Shown here: piece by piece, positions 1 through 9,031 of the stretch | How positions within the stretch are numbered: the stretch's first letter is position 1 | How the letters are laid out: each line of letters begins with the position of its first letter | From: Bacteroidota bacterium | Lineage (GTDB): Bacteria > Bacteroidota > Rhodothermia > Rhodothermales > Salinibacteraceae | NCBI GenBank assembly: GCA_009908415.1 | Contig: JAAAPH010000338.1 | Coordinates: 1-37,647 of the forward strand | Reading direction: 5' to 3' | DNA length: 37,647 bases | Translations under genes and position numbers: made by a program | Notes under the pieces: model-generated | Database searches by the model: none | Told to the model about the DNA's origin: nothing | The model's input: only the letters and a program-made list of their open reading frames with translations

Positions 1-2
1 CC

Positions 3-791
3 TCGCTTCACTACCAGGACACCGGTCCTCTGGCCCTCGGGCTGCATCGGAGCGATTGGGACGAGCAAGCCGCGTTCATCGGCATTGAGGGCGGGACCGC
101 TGGGGGTGCCCACGCGCACATGGACGCTGGCGCGTTCGTGATGGAGGCGGACGGCGTGCGGTGGGGCCTGGACCTGAAGCGCCCGGATTACCATCCCCTG
201 GAGGAAGCCGGCATCGCCCTGTGGAACTTCGAGCAGGATAGCGAACGCTGGTCGATCTATCGGCTGAACAACTTCAGTCACAACACGCTGGTGGTCAACG
301 GCGAACGGCAGCGGGTCGACGGCTTTGCCGACGTGGTGAAACACGAAGGCGAGGGCGCGACGCCGCACACGATTTTGGATCTGAGCGCGGTGTACGCGGG
401 CCAGCTGGCTGCGGCGCAGCGGGGCATCGCGCTGGTCGACGGGCAGGCGGTGCGGGTGCAGGACGAGATCGCCGCGCCCGCGGATGCGCCTGCCGCGGTG
501 CGCTGGGCCATGATGACGCGTGCCGACGTGCAGATCACGGGCGACCGCACGGCGACGCTCGCGCAGGACGGGCAGACGCTGTCGTTCCGCATCTTGGAGC
601 CCGCGGATGCTCGCGTGGAAACCTACGCGACGGAGCCCCCGGCGGCGTATGAACCCTCCAACGAAGGGGCACGCCTGGTCGGCTTCACGACGAACCTGGA
701 CGCTGGGGCCGAGGCGCGGCTGGTGGTCGCACTGCTCCCCGGTGACTACGACGGCCCCCTATTCCCTACTGACGCGCTCGCCGACTGGTAG
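3..791 (+). CDS. Heparinase II/III-family polysaccharide or oligosaccharide lyase, C-terminal part (5' end outside window)
   Basis: The frame is open from base 3 and runs through the listed ORF start at 120 to the TAG at 789-791, so the 223-aa track entry is only an internal methionine and the gene enters from upstream. The visible 262 residues contain the HAHMDAG motif typical of the heparinase II/III C-terminal beta-sandwich (family form HxHxDxGSF), followed by RWSIYR and a SHNTLVVNG stretch also typical of this family. Such enzymes cleave uronate-containing glycans by beta-elimination and are normally periplasmic or outer-membrane attached; the N-terminal (alpha/alpha) toroid and any signal peptide lie outside the window. 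It is 34 bp upstream of the next secreted protein gene and very likely co-transcribed with it. The substrate (alginate, heparin-like or another uronate glycan) cannot be decided from this fragment. The family call is solid; the specificity is unknown. Confidence 0.85.
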   Translation, partial: SLHYQDTGPLALGLHRSDWDEQAAFIGIEGGTAGGAHAHMDAGAFVMEADGVRWGLDLKRPDYHPLEEAGIALWNFEQDSERWSIYRLNNFSHNTLVVNGERQRVDGFADVVKHEGEGATPHTILDLSAVYAGQLAAAQRGIALVDGQAVRVQDEIAAPADAPAAVRWAMMTRADVQITGDRTATLAQDGQTLSFRILEPADARVETYATEPPAAYEPSNEGARLVGFTTNLDAGAEARLVVALLPGDYDGPLFPTDALADW

Positions 792-825
792 GTTTTCCGC
801 AAGCCACCTGACTGAATCTCCGTTT

Positions 826-2517
826 ATGAAGGCTCCAATGGGCATCGCTTGGTCTCGACCCGTGCGCCGCGCGCTCGCTATGGTGATGTTACTGCTCGCC
901 GGGGGCGCGAACAGCGTGTTCGGGCAGGACAGGCCGTACGCGCCCGTCCCGCACCGAACCCTCGACGATCCGTTCCAGCAGGCCGCCTGGCGTGGCGCGC
1001 AGGCTCATCAGGCCCTGAAGCAGTCCCATCGGTTCGTCGAGGGGTGGCTTGCGTATGCGGACGAGGAGACCGGCCTGATTCCCCGCAACGTGGAGGAAAG
1101 CAGCCACTACTGGAATGGAAAAGATGCGGCCGCCGACAACTGGCCATTCATGGTCCTCACCACGGCGCTGACCGACCGGTCGCTCTACGACGGACGCATG
1201 CACGAGATGCTACAGACCGAAACGCGGCTCACGAGTCGCCGGGGGGCGCTGGTCGACCCGTACTCGTTTCGAAAGAACGACTTTCTGTACGAAGAGCCGG
1301 ACCGGGACCGGATGATCTTCGAGAGCGCCGAATACGTCAAGGACGGATTGATGCCCATCACGGAGTGGCTTGGGGCGACGCCCTTCTTGGACCGCATGAT
1401 CGACATCGTCGATGCCATTCTCGAGCACGGCACCCACGAAACCGCATTCGGCCGGCTCCCCGCGGACGACGTGGAAGTCAACGGGGAGATGATGCAAGTG
1501 ATGAGTCGCCTGCGCTTCATGACCGGCGAGGAGCGGTATCTGGACCGGGCGCTCCAGATTGCCGACTACTACCTGCTCGGCGATCATCACCCGACGCGCG
1601 ATCTCGATACGCTGCGCCTGCGCGATCACGGCAGCGAACTCATTTCCGGTCTGACCGAAGTGTACGCGGCCGCGCATTTTGCTCGTCGGGCGGAGCAGGT
1701 GGAGGCGTACCGCGCGCCGCTGCACGCCATGCTCGACCGCATCCTCGACGTAGGGGTGAACGCGCACGGCATGATGTACGACGAGATCAATCCCCGAACC
1801 GGTGCGGTTCATTCCGAGCACCTCGCGGACACGTGGGGCTACAACTACAACAGCTACTATACCGTTTATCTGCTCGATGGCGTCGAGCGCTACCGGCAGG
1901 CTGTACGTACGGCCCTGGCATCGCTCAACGAACACTATCGTGCGCACAATTGGGAGCGCGGCAGCGCCGATGGGATCGCGGACGCCGTGGAAAGCGCACT
2001 CAACCTGCACGCCCGCGAGGGCGATGTGACTGGCGTGGCGGCCTGGATGGACGCCAACATGCAGCGACTGCTGGCCAAGCAGCAACCCAGCGGACTCGTG
2101 GAGGGCTGGCATGGCGACGGAAACGTTGCACGCACGGCCATCATGTGGGCGCTTTGGAAACAGCAGGGTGTGACGCTTCGCCCTTGGCGCGAGGACGTGA
2201 CGCTCGGGGCCGTGCGCCGCGGCGATACGCTGTTCGTCCATGTGACGGCCGACGCGGATTGGTCGGGGTTGATCCGGTTCGACCCGCCGCGGCACGAGAC
2301 GGTGATGAACCTGCCGATGGACTACCCGCGCATCAATCAGTTTCCCGCGTGGTTCCCCGTCGCGCCGAAGGCCGCGTATCGCGTGGCGCCGGCTGGCAAG
2401 GGCGATGAGAGGGGCACGCACCCAGGAACCGCGCTGATTGAAGGGCTCGCGATGGACGTGGCGGCTGGAGAGGAAAAGCGGCTCGTCGTACACCCCGTTG
2501 CCGACCGGGACCGCTGA
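826..2517 (+). CDS. Secreted 563-aa protein of unknown function, probably alpha-helical-barrel carbohydrate-active
   Basis: The ORF track starts at 520, but that 5' extension lies inside the lyase gene. The ATG at 826 (or 838) begins a normal Sec signal peptide: MKAPMGIAWSRPVRR, a hydrophobic core AMVMLLLAGG and a likely cleavage after SVFGQ. The mature protein has repeated helix-rich stretches with aromatic and acidic clusters (SSHYWNGKDAAADNWPF, then GYNYNSYYTVYLLDG, then WHGDGNVARTAIMWALW). The density of W/Y/D/E near turns resembles (alpha/alpha)6-barrel glycosidases and lyase-associated proteins. The last ~110 residues look beta-rich (VTLGAVRRGDTLFVHV). I do not recognise a specific family and assign no reaction. 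It follows a heparinase-type lyase by 34 bp, so a role in processing the same glycan is the natural inference. It is probably periplasmic; no lipobox is seen. Confidence 0.8.
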   Translation: MKAPMGIAWSRPVRRALAMVMLLLAGGANSVFGQDRPYAPVPHRTLDDPFQQAAWRGAQAHQALKQSHRFVEGWLAYADEETGLIPRNVEESSHYWNGKDAAADNWPFMVLTTALTDRSLYDGRMHEMLQTETRLTSRRGALVDPYSFRKNDFLYEEPDRDRMIFESAEYVKDGLMPITEWLGATPFLDRMIDIVDAILEHGTHETAFGRLPADDVEVNGEMMQVMSRLRFMTGEERYLDRALQIADYYLLGDHHPTRDLDTLRLRDHGSELISGLTEVYAAAHFARRAEQVEAYRAPLHAMLDRILDVGVNAHGMMYDEINPRTGAVHSEHLADTWGYNYNSYYTVYLLDGVERYRQAVRTALASLNEHYRAHNWERGSADGIADAVESALNLHAREGDVTGVAAWMDANMQRLLAKQQPSGLVEGWHGDGNVARTAIMWALWKQQGVTLRPWREDVTLGAVRRGDTLFVHVTADADWSGLIRFDPPRHETVMNLPMDYPRINQFPAWFPVAPKAAYRVAPAGKGDERGTHPGTALIEGLAMDVAAGEEKRLVVHPVADRDR

Positions 2518-3004
2518 GCACGCCCACCGCCGTTGCCGTTCTGAACCAACACCCTGGCTCCATCGGCTGCGCACAGCGTGCACCTCGCCGATCGTAGGAT
2601 CTCGCCGGGCGACCGGCAACCGGCTGCTCCGGTCCCGGGTCGTTGTCGCCGTCGCGGCAGGGATTCTCCCCGGTCGATGGAATCCGATCGCCTTCGATAG
2701 AGGAAATCGATTCACCGCTTCTTAACAATTGGAATTTGAAAGTATCGTTACGCCCGTGTTGGTTACAGTGGCTTAACCGGTGACTTCACACCGAATACAC
2801 GCAGGAGTTGATGCGCGGTCGCGTGAAGGCTCACCGCCTTGTCGATTGGGACGGGTTACACGAGGGAATACGGTGCATCAGCCTCACGCGTGGCCCCGTC
2901 GTGCGAATCAGAGCGAGCCTGTAGAGGGCTTTTAACGCTTCGGGACACGGAAGCGCTTTTTTAAGGTTGAAACACTCCGTTTAATCGCGAAGAGGTATTC
3001 CGCT
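2518..3004 (+). other. 487-bp intergenic leader upstream of susC
   Basis: There is no convincing gene here; the ORFs called across it are GC-rich shadows. An AT-rich dip at about 2720-2750 (aacaattggaatttgaaag) is the most likely promoter area, although no clean -10 or TAnnTTTG box could be placed. Downstream are small inverted repeats: GGTT/AACC around 2761-2778 and CGGTG/CACCG around 2779-2794. A terminator-like hairpin with a T-run lies just before susC and is listed separately. A long structured 5' leader in front of a SusC gene suggests control by transcript structure or an RNA-binding factor, but no known riboswitch class fits. Confidence 0.4.
2934..2964 (+). terminator. Terminator/attenuator-like hairpin in the susC leader
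   Basis: CGCTTC (2936-2941) pairs with GAAGCG (2950-2955) around an 8-nt loop and is followed by a C and six T residues. With a one-base bulge the stem extends by two further A-T pairs. The stem is short (6-8 bp), so termination may be partial. It sits about 40 bp before the susC start and ~415 bp after the upstream gene, so it could end the upstream transcript or act as an attenuator in the susC leader. Confidence 0.4.
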
Positions 3005-6000
3005 ATGAATCAATTGCAACGAATTGCGTGGTGCGCGATCGCCGCGTTCCTTTTTATCTTCGCCTTTTCGTCGCTGCCGGCTTGGGCGCAGTCCGGCAGC
3101 ATCACCGGCGTTGTGACCGATGCTGAGTCGCAGACGACCCTTCCCGGCGCCAGTGTGGTGATCGAAGGGACCAACCAGGGGGCGTCGACCAACAGCCGGG
3201 GCGAATACGAAATCCCGGATGTCGATCCTGGGTCCTACACGGTGGTTGTGAGCTTCGTGGGATACAGCACGCAGGCTCAAGAGGTGACCGTGGAGGCCGG
3301 AGAGGCGGCGACGCTCGACTTCGTGCTCCGCCCCTCGGCCATGCAGATGGACGAGATCGTAGCCATTGGGTACGGCCAGCAGGAGCGCCGCGACGTAACG
3401 GGGTCGGTCTCTTCGGTTAGCGGGGAAGATCTGCAGCAAGTTTCGAACACCTCGATCGATCTCGGGCTGCAGGGCCTCTCACCCGGGGTCTACGTTCAGC
3501 GCGGCCGCACCCGACCGGGCGACCAGGCAGCCCAGGTGCGCATCCGGGGGAACCGGTCGATCTCGGCCGGCAACGAGCCGCTGTACGTGGTGGACGGCGT
3601 ACCCATTACGGGGGGCCTGCAGGACATCAATCCGCAGAACGTCGAGTCGATTGAGGTGCTCAAAGACGCTTCGGCCACGGCCATCTACGGCGCACGCGGC
3701 GCGAACGGCGTGGTCCTGATCACGACGCAGCGCGGGTACGAAGGTCGCATGACCGTCAGTTACAACGGCTACGCCGGCGTCTCGTCAAAGTACCGAGAGG
3801 TGCCGGTCTTCAGTGGCACCGAGTTCGCCGAGTACAAGCGGGAGTCGCGCCGGACGACGGGCGACTACCCGGATGGCGTCAGCGCGGAGGCTGATGAGCA
3901 GCTCTTCGAACCGGTGGAGTTGGAGTCCCTCGGGCAGGGGCGGTCCACGGACTGGCAGGACCTGATGACCGAGCGCGGCACGGAGCAGAACCACCAGATC
4001 AGCGTGGCCGGCGGCACACAGGACGTGCAGTTTAACGTCTCGTTCGGGGCCTTGCTCGACGACGGCATCATTCCGCAGCAGAACTTCCAGCGGTACACCT
4101 CGCGGGTAAACCTGGACGTGACCGTAAACGACTGGCTCCAGGTCGGGACCTCGACGCTGGGGAGCTACAGCATCCAGAATCACGGCGACGAGAATCCGTA
4201 CTTCGAGGCCGTGCAGAACAATCCACTCGGTCCCGCCTTCTGCGATGAGACAGAGCTGCGCGCGTGCCAGGACGGTAACCTGATCTTCTTGCCGACCTCG
4301 GACGGGCTGCAGTACAACCCGCTCTACGACGTGCAGGACGACGCCATCATCGACGAGGAAAAGCGCTACCGCTTGCTGAGTAGCCTCTTCGCCGACGTGA
4401 GCGTGTTGGAGGGGCTGAACTATCGATTCAGCTTCAGCCCCGACCTGATCCAGCGCCGGGAAGGCAACTTCGCCGTGAGCCTCACGGGCCAGCAGCGTTT
4501 TGCCCCCCCCGACGGGTCGAAGCAGGAAGACTTCGTGCTGAATTACACGGTGGACAACCAGGTCAACTACAGCAATACCTTCTCCGACGTGCACGAGCTG
4601 AACGTGACGGGGCTGTTTAGCTACCAGCAGCGCGAAGAGGAGGCTTCCAGCCTTTCGGTGCGCGGCATCCCGGTGGAAGACATGCAGGACGACAACTTCG
4701 GCGCCGCTGAAGTCATCGAAGGCGTCGATAGCAATTTCGAACAATGGTCGCTCGTCTCCTACATGGGGCGCGTCAACTACGTCTACGACGACCGCTACCT
4801 GGCCACTTTCACGGGGCGGCTGGACGGCTCCTCGCGGTTCGGCGAGAACAACCGGTTCGGGGTCTTCCCCTCCTTTGCGCTCGCCTGGAATATCGACAAC
4901 GAAGCGTTCATGGCCGACAACGAGTTCTTCGACGCGTTGCGCGTGCGGTTCAGCTGGGGCCAAAGTGGAAACACGGCTATCGATCCGTACCAGACGCTCG
5001 GGCTGCTGGGCCGGACCACGTACGCGTTCGGCGGCAACGCTGGATTCGGGTATCGACCGGCGCAGCTCAGCAATCCGGACCTGAAGTGGGAGACCACGTC
5101 GACGTACAACCTGGGCGTCGAGTTTGAAGTGTTCAACGCGCGGCTCTCGGGCGCCGTCGATGCGTATCTGGCGAACACGACCGACCTGCTGCTGCAACGG
5201 CAGATTCCGTTCACGAGCGGGTTCGGGAGCGTGCTAGAAAACATTGGCGCCACGCGCAACAAAGGCATTGAGCTCTCGCTCACGTCGGTGAACATCGACA
5301 GCGAGGATCCCAATGGATTCCGCTGGACGACGAACTTCAATATGGCCTATAACGACGAGGAGATCGTCGAACTCTTTGGGGGTAAAGAGGACGACATCGG
5401 GAACGAGTGGTTCATCGGCGAAGCCATCGAGGTGTTCTACGATTACGAGCGCCTCGGCATCTGGCAGCAGGATGAGGCCTCGGAGGCCGCCGGGTACGAT
5501 CAGAACCCGGGCGAAATCAAAGTCCGTGATCAGGATGGAGACGGTGACATTGGCGGCTCAGACCGCGTCATTCTCGGGCAGGAACAGCCCAAGGTGACCG
5601 CCGGCCTCAACACGCAGTTCAGCTACCGCGGATGGGACCTGTCCGTCTACCTCGTCGGACGCTTCGGCAGCATGATCGACAGTGCGCCGCACACCAGTGG
5701 CGGCATCAACGGGCTGTTTGGGCGCTACAACAACCTGGCCGTGAACTACTGGACGCCGGACAATCCCACTAATCGGTACCCGCGTCCGAATCAGAACCAG
5801 GAGTTCCCGATCTACGGGTCGACGCTGGGCTACTTCAGCGGCAACTTCGTGAAGATCCGGAGCGCCACGCTGTCCTACAGCCTGCCGAGCTCCATCCTGG
5901 AGCAGGTGAACGCGCAAGCGCTGCGCTTCTACGTGACGGCCGAGCAGCCGTTCATCTTCGCTCCGTACGTGCAGAACCACCTGGGCATCGATCCTGAGTA

Positions 6001-6061
6001 TCCTGAAGTCAATACGCCGTCGACGCGGTCGTTCCGGCTGGGGGTGAACCTGACCCTATGA
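3005..6061 (+). CDS. susC-like: SusC/RagA-family TonB-dependent outer-membrane transporter
   Basis: This is the outer-membrane channel of a glycan or oligosaccharide uptake system, working with the SusD lipoprotein encoded next. The 1018-aa length is normal for the family. Residues 1-29 form a Sec signal ending AWAQ. A carboxypeptidase-D regulatory-like beta-sandwich follows at about 30-110 (SGSITGVVTDAES, then GYSTQ). The IGYGQQERRDVTGSVSS sequence near 120-137 is the classic SusC junction. The plug domain carries LYVVDGVP and IEVLKDASATAIYGARGANG at about 195-235. The rest is a beta-barrel ending in the typical SFRLGVNLTL terminus. AGAGG lies about 8 bp before the ATG. The stop codon overlaps an ATG in the susD frame. 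The substrate cannot be read from sequence; neighbours point to a uronate-containing or oxidised sugar. Confidence 0.95.
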   Translation: MNQLQRIAWCAIAAFLFIFAFSSLPAWAQSGSITGVVTDAESQTTLPGASVVIEGTNQGASTNSRGEYEIPDVDPGSYTVVVSFVGYSTQAQEVTVEAGEAATLDFVLRPSAMQMDEIVAIGYGQQERRDVTGSVSSVSGEDLQQVSNTSIDLGLQGLSPGVYVQRGRTRPGDQAAQVRIRGNRSISAGNEPLYVVDGVPITGGLQDINPQNVESIEVLKDASATAIYGARGANGVVLITTQRGYEGRMTVSYNGYAGVSSKYREVPVFSGTEFAEYKRESRRTTGDYPDGVSAEADEQLFEPVELESLGQGRSTDWQDLMTERGTEQNHQISVAGGTQDVQFNVSFGALLDDGIIPQQNFQRYTSRVNLDVTVNDWLQVGTSTLGSYSIQNHGDENPYFEAVQNNPLGPAFCDETELRACQDGNLIFLPTSDGLQYNPLYDVQDDAIIDEEKRYRLLSSLFADVSVLEGLNYRFSFSPDLIQRREGNFAVSLTGQQRFAPPDGSKQEDFVLNYTVDNQVNYSNTFSDVHELNVTGLFSYQQREEEASSLSVRGIPVEDMQDDNFGAAEVIEGVDSNFEQWSLVSYMGRVNYVYDDRYLATFTGRLDGSSRFGENNRFGVFPSFALAWNIDNEAFMADNEFFDALRVRFSWGQSGNTAIDPYQTLGLLGRTTYAFGGNAGFGYRPAQLSNPDLKWETTSTYNLGVEFEVFNARLSGAVDAYLANTTDLLLQRQIPFTSGFGSVLENIGATRNKGIELSLTSVNIDSEDPNGFRWTTNFNMAYNDEEIVELFGGKEDDIGNEWFIGEAIEVFYDYERLGIWQQDEASEAAGYDQNPGEIKVRDQDGDGDIGGSDRVILGQEQPKVTAGLNTQFSYRGWDLSVYLVGRFGSMIDSAPHTSGGINGLFGRYNNLAVNYWTPDNPTNRYPRPNQNQEFPIYGSTLGYFSGNFVKIRSATLSYSLPSSILEQVNAQALRFYVTAEQPFIFAPYVQNHLGIDPEYPEVNTPSTRSFRLGVNLTL

Positions 6062-6117
6062 GTTATCCACCAATGCACCAACGTTCGACCCCCATGCAAT
6101 CAACGATACTCAGCCTG

Positions 6118-7785
6118 ATGAAGCACTGGACTCGCTTTACCCTATTCGCTGTTCTTCTCGGACTGACGGTGGGCCTGACCGCCTGTGACTCGCTCGTCGA
6201 GCAGGAGGTGAAGTCGCAGGTGCCCTCCGGTTACTACGAAACCACGGCCGGCTTTGAGGCGGCAGTAAACGCCTCCTACGAGACGCTCCGCTCGTTCTAC
6301 GCGAAGGAGATCGGCGGGACGATGACTGTCTTCGGCACCGACACCTACCAACAGGGCTCGGATGGGTCGTGGAAGTTCTTCGACTCGTACGGGGGCCAGC
6401 TCGACCCCTCGGCGGGGTACATCAGCGGCCTCTGGAATAGCATGTACGAGGGCATCAATACGACCAACGCCGTCGTGGGGCGTGCCGGAAACGTGGAGGG
6501 CCTCTCGCAAGACGAGGTCACCGTGCGCGTCGCTGAAGCGCGGTTCCTGCGCGCACACTTCTACTTCATCCTCGTGCAGCAGTATGGTCCGGTCCACATC
6601 ACGCTCGAAGAAACCGAAGGTGTGGAAATCGAAGCCACGCGCTCGCCCATCGCGGATGTCTACAACGTGATCGTTGAAGACCTGGAGTTTGCAATCAGCA
6701 ACCTGCCGGTGGAGCCGCGCGAGTACGGGCGGGCCACGAAGCCGGCCGCCGAGCACATGCTGGCAAAAGTGCTGCTCACGCGGGGCTGGTCCGATGCCGC
6801 GCAGAGCAACGACTTCAGCCGGGCCGCTACGCTCGCGGAAGGCGTGATCAATAATTACAACTTCGAACTGCTGGATGACTTCGGCGATGTGTTTGCCTTC
6901 GGCAATGATCGGAATGCCGAGGTCGTGTGGTCGGTGCAGTACGATGCGAACCAGCTCATCAACGGCGGCGGGAATAACTTCCACCTGTACTTCCTGATGG
7001 AGTACGACGTGCTTCCGGGGATGAACCGGAACGTCCGCGACGGCCGGCCCTGGAAACGATTCCGGCCCACGGAGTTCACGCTGGAGACGCTCTTCGACCG
7101 CGACTTGCGGGATGAGGACGTCCGGTACGAGCGGAGCTTCAAAGACGCCTTCCTCACGTCGAACCCCGGCACGTACACCTGCAACGGCGTCGACTGCACC
7201 CTGGCCGAGGGCGACACGGCCCTCTACCTCCCGGGTGTCGACATGACCGAGCAGGAGAAGCAGGAGCGTCCCTTCCAGGTGTATACGCCGGACATGTACA
7301 CGGACAAGATCTACCCGACGCTCACGAAGCACCTGGACCCGGACCGGCCCAGCATTAACGACACGCGCGGCTCGCGCGACTTCTTGCTGATGCGCCTGGC
7401 CGAGACGTACCTCATCGCGGCCGAGGCCCGGCTGAGGAACGGTGAGCCCGGTATCGCCCGGCAGCACGTGAACACCGTGCGGGACCGGGCTGCACGTCCG
7501 GATGAGAACGGCGATAAGAGCGCGAATCAGGCGGCCTTGCGCGCCCTCGTTCCGGACCCGATCACCATCGACTTCATCCTCGACGAGCGCGGTCGCGAAC
7601 TGCTCGGCGAGATGCACCGGTGGTTCGACCTGGTGCGCACCGGTACGCTCGTGGAGCGAGTGCAGGCGCACAATCCGTTCGGCGGTCCGAACATCCAGGA
7701 GCATCATGCGCTGCGGCCGATTCCGCAGGACCAGATTGACCGGACCAGCACGGAGTTCCCGCAGAATCCGGACTATGGCACCTAA
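6118..7785 (+). CDS. susD-like: SusD/RagB-family surface glycan-binding lipoprotein
   Basis: This is the lid and substrate-binding partner of the upstream SusC. The frame is open from an ATG at 6058 overlapping the susC stop, but the ATG at 6118 is preferred: it gives MKHWTRFTLF, a hydrophobic core and the lipobox LTAC with Cys at residue 23, a normal lipoprotein signal. The longer start would place the Cys at 43. An intermediate ATG at 6094 is also possible. SusD features are an early segment GYYETTAGFEAAVNASYETL, a helical TPR-like middle, and the C-terminal DFLLMRLAETYLIAAEARLRN and LDERGRELLGEMHRWFDLVR motifs. The length of about 555 aa is typical. It is co-transcribed and probably translationally coupled with susC. 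Confidence 0.95.
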   Translation: MKHWTRFTLFAVLLGLTVGLTACDSLVEQEVKSQVPSGYYETTAGFEAAVNASYETLRSFYAKEIGGTMTVFGTDTYQQGSDGSWKFFDSYGGQLDPSAGYISGLWNSMYEGINTTNAVVGRAGNVEGLSQDEVTVRVAEARFLRAHFYFILVQQYGPVHITLEETEGVEIEATRSPIADVYNVIVEDLEFAISNLPVEPREYGRATKPAAEHMLAKVLLTRGWSDAAQSNDFSRAATLAEGVINNYNFELLDDFGDVFAFGNDRNAEVVWSVQYDANQLINGGGNNFHLYFLMEYDVLPGMNRNVRDGRPWKRFRPTEFTLETLFDRDLRDEDVRYERSFKDAFLTSNPGTYTCNGVDCTLAEGDTALYLPGVDMTEQEKQERPFQVYTPDMYTDKIYPTLTKHLDPDRPSINDTRGSRDFLLMRLAETYLIAAEARLRNGEPGIARQHVNTVRDRAARPDENGDKSANQAALRALVPDPITIDFILDERGRELLGEMHRWFDLVRTGTLVERVQAHNPFGGPNIQEHHALRPIPQDQIDRTSTEFPQNPDYGT

Positions 7786-7850
7786 GGGCACGCGATGCCG
7801 CACGCCTCACCCTGGAGTGGCCGTGTTGGCTCCGTACGATGTGGATGCGC

Positions 7851-7893
7851 GCCGGCCTGCTGTAGGCGAATCTTGGACCTACGGCAGGCCGGC
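7851..7893 (+). terminator. Strong 16-bp hairpin after susD
   Basis: GCCGGCCTGCTGTAGG (7851-7866) pairs with CCTACGGCAGGCCGGC (7878-7893) across an 11-nt loop; the only non-Watson-Crick pair is one G-U. No T-run follows, so it is not a canonical intrinsic terminator. It lies 65 bp after the susD stop and about 70 bp before the promoter-like site, which fits an operon boundary or a 3'-end mRNA stabiliser. Confidence 0.5.
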
Positions 7894-7960
7894 TTCCACG
7901 TCGAGACATCCTGGCTGTCTGGCAGCCGGGGCGGGAGCAGAAAGCGAGGATCTGCATTTA

Positions 7961-7990
7961 TTGTGATCCGAACGTTTTGTACACTATAAG
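7961..7990 (+). promoter_or_regulatory. Putative sigma70-like promoter for the DUF1080/Gfo-Idh-MocA run
   Basis: TTGTGA (7961-7966) and TATAAG (7985-7990) are separated by 18 bp inside a clear local AT-rich dip, downstream of the susD hairpin. Initiation near 7997 would give a leader of about 110 nt to the ATG at 8110. The Bacteroidota -7 consensus (TAnnTTTG) is not matched, so the call rests on spacing, position and composition. Confidence 0.4.
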
Positions 7991-8109
7991 CTGATCGACA
8001 GGGAGCTTTGGGCCGTTAGCGTGCGTGCCTCGTAGGGCGGCTCGGTAAGCGCTGGCGCTCCCGATGGGCAATGTCTCCACCCTTTCTCCTCACCTTGAAA
8101 AGCAATACG

Positions 8110-8955
8110 ATGATGAAGGTACTTCTTCAGTATTCTAGCTCTGGCACAACAGCGGGTCGCCTCTTTACGACGCTGGCCGCGGTTTGTACCTTGGCGCTCG
8201 TCGTCGGCACGGTCGGCTGCACGTCCGAGAGCGATGAGGAGTCCGAGCCGACGCCGGCCCTCAACACGCTGACGGACGCGGAGCGCGCCGATGGATGGAC
8301 CCTGCTGTTCGACGGGGAGAGCTTCGACGGCTGGACCGGGCTCGGACGCGATGCCATCCCTCAAGAGCACTGGGTCATCGAGGACGGCACCATCCGGAAA
8401 ATGGAAAGCGATGACGTCCCGACGGCCGAGGACGGGCAACCGCTCGAAGGCGGCGACATCATGACGGAGGCGACCTACCGCGACTTCGAGCTGCAATTCG
8501 AGTGGAAGACCAGTGAGGTAGGCAACAGCGGCATCAAGTACAACGTGTCGGAGTCGCTTTCGACGGCGCATGAGCCGGCCTATGCGGCGCTCGGTTTCGA
8601 GTATCAGTTGCTGGATGACGACCGTCATCCGGACTCCGAGCTACCCAGCCACCGGGCGGCGGCCCTCTACGACCTGCTTCCGGCCAACGACCAGAAAGCA
8701 CTGCGGCCGGTGGGCGAGTGGAACCAGGCGCGCCTCGTGTTCAACGGCAACCGCGGCGAGCACTGGCTCAACGGGGCCAAGGTGGTGGAGTACGACCTGA
8801 GCTCCGCTCGCTTCGACTCGGCATTCGTGGCCAGCAAGTATGCGGACATCGAGGGCTTCCGGACGCGGCGTGCGGGACACATCGTGCTGCAGGATCACAG
8901 CGATGACTTCTGGTTCCGCAATATCAAGATTCGAGAGCTGCCGCCTCCGCAGTAG
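8110..8955 (+). CDS. DUF1080 lipoprotein (3-keto-glycoside hydrolase/lyase-like domain)
   Basis: The preferred start is the ATG at 8110 (another at 8113); the longer ORF from 8071 only adds a poor N-terminus. The signal peptide ends in the lipobox VGTVGC, so the protein is a membrane-anchored lipoprotein of about 281 aa. The mature part has the DUF1080 (3-keto-disaccharide hydrolase) jelly-roll pattern: GWTLLFDGESFDGWTG, WVIEDGTI, GGDIMTEATYRDFELQFEWK, GNSGIKYNV, GEWNQARLVFNG, HWLNGAKVVEYDL, and a closing GHIVLQDHSDDFWFRNIKIREL. Family members act on 3-keto glycosides made by an oxidoreductase, and a Gfo/Idh/MocA enzyme is the next gene, 76 bp away. Whether this copy hydrolyses or eliminates the bond is not known. 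The domain call is firm; the substrate is inferred. Confidence 0.9.
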   Translation: MMKVLLQYSSSGTTAGRLFTTLAAVCTLALVVGTVGCTSESDEESEPTPALNTLTDAERADGWTLLFDGESFDGWTGLGRDAIPQEHWVIEDGTIRKMESDDVPTAEDGQPLEGGDIMTEATYRDFELQFEWKTSEVGNSGIKYNVSESLSTAHEPAYAALGFEYQLLDDDRHPDSELPSHRAAALYDLLPANDQKALRPVGEWNQARLVFNGNRGEHWLNGAKVVEYDLSSARFDSAFVASKYADIEGFRTRRAGHIVLQDHSDDFWFRNIKIRELPPPQ

Positions 8956-9031
8956 GTCCGTTTGTCCCCCGGCTCGCTGCCGACCGATCATCCACTGACT
9001 GACGACTTTCACCATCAAGCCTCTTGATCCC

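Noticed and set aside
520-825. N-terminal extension of the 563-aa protein
   Set aside because: It lies within the lyase coding sequence in another frame and is Arg/Ser/Thr-rich; a normal signal peptide begins at 826.
849-2408. 519-aa plus-strand ORF overlapping the 563-aa protein, and 501-aa minus-strand ORF at 1210-2715
   Set aside because: Both are shadow frames of the secreted protein gene; they are Arg/His-rich, without signal peptide or motif.
2855-2925. Possible cobalamin riboswitch (GAGGGAATACGGTG)
   Set aside because: The GGGAA and GGTG elements are present, but the helix that should follow GGTG and a clear B12 box were not found; the match is probably chance.
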